In this document: positions 58,487 through 64,000 of the stretch, in pieces
Layout: each line of letters starts with the position of its first letter
Position numbering within the stretch: position 1 is the first letter of the stretch
Assembly (NCBI GenBank): GCA_017616695.1
Contig: JAFZXN010000003.1
Span: forward strand, 1-64,000
From: Clostridia bacterium
GTDB taxonomy: Bacteria > Bacillota > Clostridia > Christensenellales > Borkfalkiaceae
Length of the DNA stretch: 64,000 bases
Direction: 5' to 3'
Program-made: the position numbers and the translations under genes
The notes under the pieces: generated by a model
The model's database searches: none
What the model was told of the DNA's origin: nothing
What the model saw: the letters and a program-made list of their open reading frames with translations, nothing else

Positions 58487-58957
58487 GTGAAGTGTATGTA
58501 TTGCGGCTGCAAGGAAAGCAAAGTGATAGACTCACGCGCTTCCGAAGACGGTGAAACCATTCGCCGAAGAAGGGAATGTATTGCTTGCGGCAAGAGATTT
58601 ACAACTTACGAAACGGTGGAGACTACGCCCGTACTCGTTATCAAATCCAACGGAACGCGGCAGGTATTCGACATCAACAAAGTAAAAGGCGGCATCATAA
58701 AAGCCTGTGAAAAACGCCCCGTCCCCATGGTCAAGATAGATAAGCTTTGCGAAGATATCCGTAAGCAGGTTTATAACTCCATGGAACAGGAGATAACCTC
58801 TAAAGAGATAGGCGAAATGGTTATGGCGGGCTTAAGGTCTTTGGACGAAGTCGCATACGTTCGCTTTGCGTCCGTTTATCGTTCGTTCAAAGATATTTCT
58901 ACCTTTATGGACGAGCTTATCAAACTTACAAACAAATCCGATGGAGATAAAAAGTAA
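58487..58957 (+). CDS. nrdR: Transcriptional repressor NrdR
   Basis: ATP/dATP-sensing repressor of ribonucleotide reductase genes. 156 residues from the GTG at 58487 (AAGGAGAT 6 bases upstream); the frame is open upstream but the family start MKCxYCG fits here. A zinc ribbon uses C3, C6, C31 and C34, with the basic RRRRE stretch before the second pair. An ATP-cone domain follows (about 49-139, VIKSNGTRQVFDINKVKGGI). Length is normal. Its stop overlaps the next ATG by one base, linking it to a lipoprotein gene. Confidence 0.95.
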   Translation: MKCMYCGCKESKVIDSRASEDGETIRRRRECIACGKRFTTYETVETTPVLVIKSNGTRQVFDINKVKGGIIKACEKRPVPMVKIDKLCEDIRKQVYNSMEQEITSKEIGEMVMAGLRSLDEVAYVRFASVYRSFKDISTFMDELIKLTNKSDGDKK

Positions 58958-59589
58958 TGAAAAAATCAAGAATTATTGCAACGGTTTTATGCCTTACGCT
59001 TATGTTTTCGACGCTTGTCGGCTGTTCCGATAAGGGCGATTACTGGAACGTCGTGGCGCTTTCTTACGACGACGCCAACAGCACCAAGAGAGAAAGCTTT
59101 ATCGACCTTAACGTTTCTCCCGCAAAAAATTACGAGATCTGGATCAACGTCAAAGCCATCGAAGACGACGAAGCTATCATCAAAGCCGCCGCAGGTTACA
59201 GCACGGGTAAGACTTTTTACGCCAAAACCCCCGATATCACCGTTACCAAACAGCTTATAACCGACACCCTCGGTTGGATAAGATTAAGAAGCAACGTTTC
59301 GAGTTCTTATACCCTCGTAGACGTTTCGACTTCCTACGCGATGAAGATAAACGAGATAGTCGTTTGCAGTGCCGACGGCGAAATTTATCCCGTGTCTTAC
59401 TCTAAAGCAGGATATCGCGTTTCCCGCGACAGAACGGATATGCGTAAAGAATTCACCGCCGAAGAAGTATCCGCAATGGACCTCGGCCCGAAGAACGTCA
59501 TTAAAGCCGATACCACTTTCGACCGCGCCACCGCTATCGCCAATTACGAAAAGGCGACGGGCAGCGCCGACGCTTCCTCGTCCTCTTAA
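58957..59589 (+). CDS. Lipoprotein of unknown function
   Basis: 210 residues. MKKSRIIATVLCLTLMFSTLVGC is a lipoprotein signal with the acylated cysteine at 23. The mature part has a beta-sandwich-like pattern (NYEIWINVKAIED, GWIRLRSNVSSSYTLVDVSTSY, MKINEIVVCSADGEI), reminiscent of carbohydrate-binding discoidin/CBM folds, and ends in a Ser-rich tail. No family is certain. The start overlaps the nrdR stop (TAATG) with GGAG 12 bases upstream, so the two genes form an operon although their roles look unrelated. Confidence 0.8.
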   Translation: MKKSRIIATVLCLTLMFSTLVGCSDKGDYWNVVALSYDDANSTKRESFIDLNVSPAKNYEIWINVKAIEDDEAIIKAAAGYSTGKTFYAKTPDITVTKQLITDTLGWIRLRSNVSSSYTLVDVSTSYAMKINEIVVCSADGEIYPVSYSKAGYRVSRDRTDMRKEFTAEEVSAMDLGPKNVIKADTTFDRATAIANYEKATGSADASSSS

Positions 59590-59603
59590 TTAGATAATTT
59601 CTC

Positions 59604-59641
59604 GCGAGCCTTATGCAAAAACTCATTCGGCTCGCTTTTTT
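59604..59641 (+). terminator. Terminator after the nrdR-lipoprotein operon
   Basis: GCGAGCC (59604-59610) pairs with GGCTCGC (59629-59635), followed by T6. Confidence 0.85.
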
Positions 59642-59683
59642 ATTCGCCACCGCCTTGTTTTATTTAAAATTTTTAAAAAGCTG

Positions 59684-59712
59684 TTGCATTGTAAAAAATC
59701 GTTTGCTACAAT
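59684..59712 (+). promoter_or_regulatory. Promoter of the AT-rich lipoprotein gene
   Basis: TTGCAT (59684-59689), 17-base spacer, TACAAT (59707-59712), about 52 bases before the ATG. Confidence 0.6.
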
Positions 59713-59764
59713 GGTATTGTCAATTTATCAAGTCGTATTACAAGCTTTTGGGAAAATGTAAAGA

Positions 59765-60739
59765 ATGAATATAATAAAAGAAAAAATCGGAAAGAGTATT
59801 GTTTTTCTTTTTACTACTTTATTTTTTACGTTTTTATCAAGCGGTTGTTATTTGTTTGAGCCTTTTGATACGAGTTATACGGGGGATTATCCTGCGTTAT
59901 ATACTCAAGCGTGTAAAAATTTGGAAACCGACGGTTTTTTTGATGGTGAACATTGGTTTGCCGAAGCTGCGGTTCTTCCTGTAGAAACAGATGATTACGG
60001 GCGAACGTTATTTATTTATTGTGACGGGAACGGATATTATTCGCTATCTTATGATAATTATGCTTTGATGATTTGTCAATATTATACCGAAGAAAAAGTT
60101 TATTATTATCAAGATGATAATCATATTCTTGAAAGCCCGAGAAAGGAAAACGGTATTACATTATCGGAAGACAGTGATTTTTCCATTGAAAACCCGCTTT
60201 ACGGTTTTAAAGATGAAGATATTGCTCGCTTAAAAGAATTAAACGATTGGAATAAACCCATAGATAATACAAAATGCGTTTATTCCGAAATATTTAATGA
60301 TTACGATAAATATCTCACGCAATCAGCCGTTATCGCGATCGACGAGGAAAAACTTTATTTTTCTTCAAGAAATGAAATGAAGGATATTGTTAAAGATTTT
60401 ATAGGGATCGGAGATGAATACACAATTTCTTATCTTGGCTATTCAGATAAAGATTCATTTAATAATAAACATTATGTAATCGAAGCAGTGACGACTGGTT
60501 CGAAATATATTGATAGAACTTATAAACAATATGAAATCATTTTTTCAAAAAGCATGAAATTGTTGTCAGAAAATTCGTTTATTTATGTCGGCGAATTTGG
60601 TTCGAAGAATAGGTTTAAAGATTATTATCACGATTCACATATAGAATATCAAAATTTACTGAAAAAGCTTCGCGCGGACAATTATTGGAACGTTTGCGAT
60701 CTCGACGAAGTTATCGCGCAACAGACAAGTTCTTCGTGA
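59765..60739 (+). CDS. AT-rich gene for a lipoprotein of unknown function
   Basis: 324 residues. MNIIKEKIGKSIVFLFTTLF leads to a lipobox, FLSSGC (Cys28), so it is probably a surface lipoprotein. The mature part is acidic and very rich in Tyr, Asp and Asn; no family is recognised. Base use stands out: bases 60421-60480 contain 13 G/C of 60, against 29 of 60 at 58981-59040 in the preceding lipoprotein gene. TTT, ATT, AAT and TAT codons dominate where neighbours use the C-ending ones. The last 25 codons return to the local style (GACAATTATTGG...GATCTCGACGAA). This suggests acquisition from an AT-rich source. Confidence 0.78.
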   Translation: MNIIKEKIGKSIVFLFTTLFFTFLSSGCYLFEPFDTSYTGDYPALYTQACKNLETDGFFDGEHWFAEAAVLPVETDDYGRTLFIYCDGNGYYSLSYDNYALMICQYYTEEKVYYYQDDNHILESPRKENGITLSEDSDFSIENPLYGFKDEDIARLKELNDWNKPIDNTKCVYSEIFNDYDKYLTQSAVIAIDEEKLYFSSRNEMKDIVKDFIGIGDEYTISYLGYSDKDSFNNKHYVIEAVTTGSKYIDRTYKQYEIIFSKSMKLLSENSFIYVGEFGSKNRFKDYYHDSHIEYQNLLKKLRADNYWNVCDLDEVIAQQTSSS

Positions 60740-60779
60740 TAAACAAGCCCGAACAAATTTAACGACACAACTAAAACCG

Positions 60780-60806
60780 CGCGGCGGGAGATATTCTCCC
60801 GCCGCG
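60780..60806. terminator. GC-rich hairpin after the AT-rich lipoprotein gene
   Basis: CGCGGCGGGAG (60780-60790) pairs perfectly with CTCCCGCCGCG (60796-60806), loop ATATT. Only TGTATTAT follows on the plus strand; on the minus strand GGTTTTAG follows. A terminator is likely but the T-run is poor. Confidence 0.55.
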
Positions 60807-60814
60807 TGTATTAT

Positions 60815-60900
60815 ATAAATTCGCAATGTGCAATAGTCGACCGCAAATTTTGAGGATTATCAGAATTTGCGGTCGACTGTGGCGTTTTGCGGTTCGCGTT
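60815..60900. repeat. Dispersed repeat copy 7 with a 15-bp perfect inverted repeat
   Basis: ATTCGCAATGTGCAATAGT opens a block in which AGTCGACCGCAAATT (60835-60849) is repeated inverted at 60864-60878 around a 14-base loop. CGACCGCAAAT is the word shared with copies 3 and 6. It lies just upstream of the P-type ATPase gene. Confidence 0.7.
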
Positions 60901-60957
60901 TTGCGGTGCATTTTTCTTTGGCGTGCGTAATAAAATATAGCTGATAAAGGTGTAAAG

Positions 60958-63594
60958 ATGACAGCGCACGACAAGTCGGCGAAAGAAGTTTTAAAGCTTT
61001 TAAACAGTGACGAAAAATACGGTCTGACCGCCGCCGACGCGGTGAAAAACGCCGCCGCTTTCGGCTCGAACAGACTGACGGAAAAGAAGAAAAAGGGCGT
61101 GTTTTACAAGATAATAAAAGCGCTTTTCGAACCGATGATGATAATTCTGCTGTTTGCATTAACGATCACCGCGGGGATAAATATCGGCAAGTTTTTAAAG
61201 GACGGCTCGGGCGATTTTTACGAGTGCATCGGTATAACCGTGGCGATCGCCGTTTCGGTCGCGTTGACCGTAATAATGGAAGGTAAAAGCGAGCGGGCGT
61301 TTGAATATCTGCGAGCGGCGGAAAGTCGTTCGCGCGTTAAGGTAAAACGGGATAACGAAACCTGTCTTTTGTCGGCGGAAGAGCTGGTCGCGGGGGATGT
61401 GGTCTACTCTTACGCGGGGGATAAAATACCCGCCGACGGCAGGATAATAAGTTGCAACGCTTTAAAAACGGACGAATCCAATCTGACGGGCGAAAGTATG
61501 CCCGTAACCAAAACGGCAGGCGCTATCCTTCCCGAAAACACGCCGCTTGCGGAGCGTGTAAACTGCGTTTTTGCCGGTTCTTTCGTGAGCGAAGGCGAAG
61601 TCGTTTTCGTCGTTACCGCCGTTGGAGATAACGCGGAGATAGGCAAAGTCGCCGGTTACGTTTCGGAAGAAAAGAACGTTTCCGCGCCGCTTAAAGAAAA
61701 GCTCGACCGCCTCGGTAAATTCGTGTCCGTTTTCGGGCTCGTATGCTCGGCGTTCGTGTTCGCGCTGTCGGTGTTTCGCTTGATAATATCGGGTGAAATG
61801 AGTTTCGAGGGCGTTGAGGACGTTTTCATTCATTCCATAGTCCTGATAGTAGCCGCCGTGCCTGAAGGGCTGCCGACGACCGTCACCATATCGCTTACTT
61901 TGAACGTGGTAAGGCTGGCAAAGTCGAACGCGCTCATAAAAAAGCTCGTGGCGACCGAAACGGTTGGGTGCGTAAGCGTTATCTGTTCGGATAAAACGGG
62001 TACTTTGACGGCCAACAAAATGCTCATTTCTTCGCTCGTGACTCCCGACGGAACGTACCCCGAAAACGGCTTTTTCGTCGGGGATATAGCTTATAACTGC
62101 GCGCTCAATTCCACCGCCGAACTCGACGGCGACAAAACTTTCGGCTCCGCTACCGAATGCGCGTTTTTGATTGCTTTAACAAAAAGCGGCGTCGACTATA
62201 AAAAACTGCGTTCAAAGTGCGTTACTTACGATAGGATACCCTTTTCTTCCGAAAGAAAGTATTCGTCCGTCACCGCCGGAATAGGCGCAAGGCGCGTCAC
62301 TTATTATAAGGGTGCGCCCGAGAAGATATTTCCGCTCGTCGACGTCTGTCCCGAAAAGCTTTCGCGCTACGAAAAGGAGATATCAAACGGTCAGAAGGAA
62401 GGGTTGCGCGCTTTGGCATTCGCTCATACCGAAAGCGGCAAAACGTATTTCGACGGCTTCGCGCTCATCGGCGACAAACTTCGCGAAGGCATGGAAAAGG
62501 CCGTTGAAAGCTGTAAAAACGCGGGCGTAAAAGTGAAAATACTGACGGGCGACGGCGCGGCGACCGCGGCGGCTATCGCAAAACGATTAAATCTTCCCGC
62601 GGAAAAACGGAACGTCGTCACGGCGGACGAAGTTTCGCGAATGACCGACAAAGAGTTCAAACAGCGCTTAAACGATATAACCGTTATCGCACGCAGTACG
62701 CCCGAAACAAAGCTCAAAACGGTGTCGCTTTTGCAGGAGATGGGCGAAGTGGTCGCCGTCACGGGCGACGGGGTAAACGACGCGCCCGCCATAAAACACG
62801 CCGATATCGGCATCGCCATGGGCAGCGGCAGCGAGATAACCAAGCGGGCAAGCGACATAGTGCTTTTGAATAACTCTTTCGACACCATTTTAACGGCGAT
62901 ATCGTTCGGGCGCAACGTCTTTGACAACTTCCGCAGGTTCATAACTTTTCAGCTCAACGTCAACGCGGCGTCGATAGCCATAATAATAACGTATCTCATA
63001 CTCGGTCTTGAAAGCCCGTTCACGAGTATGTGCCTTCTTTGGCTCAACGTCATAATGGACGGCCCGCTCGCGCTTTCTTTGAGCCTCGAGTCGCGCCCGC
63101 TCGATCTTACGGGCAGAAAACCCGTCAAAAGAAACGCCGATATTCTGACGAAGACTATGCTTATAAGGATAGCCGTGCATACGTTCGTAATGTGCTTGGT
63201 GATAACCTTGCAGGAACTATACAACTTTTTGGGCGTGGCTTCTTACGAAAAGAGCACGGTGACAGTAAGTTTGTTCGTGTTTTTCCAGCTTTTCAACGCC
63301 GTGAACTGTCGGGAAGTCGGCTCGGAAAGCGCTTTAAAAGGACTTTTCGACAATAAACTGCTCGTAGCCATGCTTTTTACGACCTTTACGCTGCATATAC
63401 TGATAGTGAGCTTTTTCCCGCAGACGTTCGACAGCGTTCGTCTTTCGCTTAAAACGTGGGTGACGCTGGCTTTGATATGTTCTACCATACTCGTTTTCTC
63501 CGAAACTTACAAGTGGGCGTATCGCAAGATAAAAGCCGTCTGCGGAAACAAAATAGCAAAATTTTCTATTATGAAAAGGCGAAAGGTTACGTAA
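60958..63594 (+). CDS. Cation-transporting P-type ATPase (Ca2+-ATPase-like, P2 type)
   Basis: 878 residues, inner membrane pump. N-terminal cation-ATPase domain, membrane helices M1-M4 with the ion-binding PEGLP motif, phosphorylation site D345 in CSDKTGTLT, nucleotide-binding domain with KGAPEKIF, hinge TGDGVNDAPAIKHADIGIAMG, and six C-terminal helices. The PEGLP plus LLWLNVIMDGP segments place it with SERCA/PMCA-like calcium pumps rather than heavy-metal pumps, which carry CPC. It probably exports Ca2+, though Mn2+ or other ions are possible. AAAGGTG precedes the ATG. The next gene begins 4 bases after its stop region. Confidence 0.92.
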   Translation: MTAHDKSAKEVLKLLNSDEKYGLTAADAVKNAAAFGSNRLTEKKKKGVFYKIIKALFEPMMIILLFALTITAGINIGKFLKDGSGDFYECIGITVAIAVSVALTVIMEGKSERAFEYLRAAESRSRVKVKRDNETCLLSAEELVAGDVVYSYAGDKIPADGRIISCNALKTDESNLTGESMPVTKTAGAILPENTPLAERVNCVFAGSFVSEGEVVFVVTAVGDNAEIGKVAGYVSEEKNVSAPLKEKLDRLGKFVSVFGLVCSAFVFALSVFRLIISGEMSFEGVEDVFIHSIVLIVAAVPEGLPTTVTISLTLNVVRLAKSNALIKKLVATETVGCVSVICSDKTGTLTANKMLISSLVTPDGTYPENGFFVGDIAYNCALNSTAELDGDKTFGSATECAFLIALTKSGVDYKKLRSKCVTYDRIPFSSERKYSSVTAGIGARRVTYYKGAPEKIFPLVDVCPEKLSRYEKEISNGQKEGLRALAFAHTESGKTYFDGFALIGDKLREGMEKAVESCKNAGVKVKILTGDGAATAAAIAKRLNLPAEKRNVVTADEVSRMTDKEFKQRLNDITVIARSTPETKLKTVSLLQEMGEVVAVTGDGVNDAPAIKHADIGIAMGSGSEITKRASDIVLLNNSFDTILTAISFGRNVFDNFRRFITFQLNVNAASIAIIITYLILGLESPFTSMCLLWLNVIMDGPLALSLSLESRPLDLTGRKPVKRNADILTKTMLIRIAVHTFVMCLVITLQELYNFLGVASYEKSTVTVSLFVFFQLFNAVNCREVGSESALKGLFDNKLLVAMLFTTFTLHILIVSFFPQTFDSVRLSLKTWVTLALICSTILVFSETYKWAYRKIKAVCGNKIAKFSIMKRRKVT

Positions 63595-63597
63595 ACT

Positions 63598-64000
63598 ATG
63601 TTAGAAATGGATTATTTGGTGACCGACGGCGCATTGAGAAAAGCTTCCGTCGAATATTTATACAGATCGCTCAAAAAGACCGTCTCTTCCTGCGGCGGCA
63701 GCGCGGAAAAGGGCGAGAACGACGGCAGATGTTACTTTTTCGCGCGGGTGCAAAAAGAAAAGGCGACGATATTTTCGTCGATGCTCGCCGATAAAATGGC
63801 CGACGTTATCGCCGTAAACTTCAAATACGACTTTTTCAAGCGGCATATCCGCGTCGGCGGGTTAAAGCCCCTCGAGTACGAACTTTTGCTATCCGCGCTG
63901 ATTTCCGCCGATATCGACGAAGATAAACGCTACGTTAAAAGTAAACTTTGCGGTCCGCCGTACGCTCTCGACGGCTTGTTCAATTTCAGAATGAAACCAC
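63598..64000 (+). CDS. Partial gene, possibly YtxC-like sporulation protein (3' end outside window)
   Basis: 134 residues are visible, starting MLEMDYLVTDGALRKASVEY; the frame runs off the right edge. It begins 4 bases after the ATPase stop, so it is probably co-transcribed. No signal peptide or membrane helix. The closing YALDGLFNFRMKP resembles the SFxxFR segment of YtxC-type sporulation proteins, but this is weak evidence and the rest is not distinctive. Treat as hypothetical. Confidence 0.6.
   Translation, partial: MLEMDYLVTDGALRKASVEYLYRSLKKTVSSCGGSAEKGENDGRCYFFARVQKEKATIFSSMLADKMADVIAVNFKYDFFKRHIRVGGLKPLEYELLLSALISADIDEDKRYVKSKLCGPPYALDGLFNFRMKP

Noticed and set aside
1..64000. tRNA, rRNA, insertion sequence or prophage genes
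   Set aside because: I saw no cloverleaf-type sequence, rRNA word, transposase or phage protein on reading; a covariance-model tRNA scan would settle the tRNA part.

Overview
The window reads as a chromosomal segment of an uncultured, probably endospore-lineage Clostridia (Firmicutes), perhaps Christensenellales-like; the order is a guess. Pointers are a large Alu-type SRP RNA, GlgC paired with GlgD, SepF next to YggS, NrdR, RNase Y, a YlbJ-type sporulation membrane protein, a possible YtxC-like protein at the right edge, and an EF-P with the lysine loop of the Bacillus type. Coding DNA is near 48% G+C in the line I counted. I see no rRNA, tRNA, CRISPR array, prophage or insertion sequence.

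Layout. 1-2.4 kb: end of an unknown gene, a secreted LamG/metallophosphoesterase and the C-terminal remnant of an esterase. 2.5-4.7 kb (minus): a two-gene radical-SAM DNA-repair-type operon (TIGR03916/TIGR03915) with a consensus promoter and a LexA box. 5-7.6 kb: an M24 peptidase, efp and an SDR. 7.6-18 kb: a complete glycogen cluster, glgB-glgC-glgD-glgA-glgP plus a GH13 amylase, for synthesis and breakdown. 18-20.6 kb: tex and acpP. 20.8-26.8 kb: two tandem FtsK/SpoIIIE paralogues, only the second with a gamma domain. 26.8-38.1 kb: housekeeping genes rimO, pgsA, cinA-like, recA, cysE, rny, uvrC, rsmD, coaD. 38.1-39.1 kb (minus): ylbJ-like. 39.4-41.8 kb: a Wzz / BY-kinase / PHP-phosphatase module without glycan genes. 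41.9-45 kb (minus): sugar isomerase, MFS transporter, yggS, sepF. 45.3-48.6 kb: an HtrA-like lipoprotein, an ACT protein, aspartate kinase. 48.7 kb: SRP RNA. 49.2-54 kb: ileS, an RlmI-like methyltransferase and a frameshifted RluA-type synthase. 54.3-64 kb: surface protein, DUF4364, unknown gene plus Nudix, DUF1294, nrdR plus a lipoprotein, an AT-rich lipoprotein, a Ca2+-type P-ATPase and a truncated last gene.

Most striking are (i) the SOS-box-controlled radical-SAM operon, whose radical-SAM protein also ends in a beta-clamp-like QLSMF motif; (ii) three tandem 105-bp units between rimO and pgsA that fold into two hairpins with compensatory changes between units, a candidate undescribed structured RNA/DNA element; (iii) a dispersed intergenic repeat system (GCAATTCGCAATT-type blocks and ATATCG-separated micro-palindromes) filling at least seven gaps, often right up to start codons; (iv) an SRP RNA with an altered but structurally compensated apical stem-loop. 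Two genes are broken: the esterase (5' deletion or misjoin) and the RluA-type synthase (one missing base).
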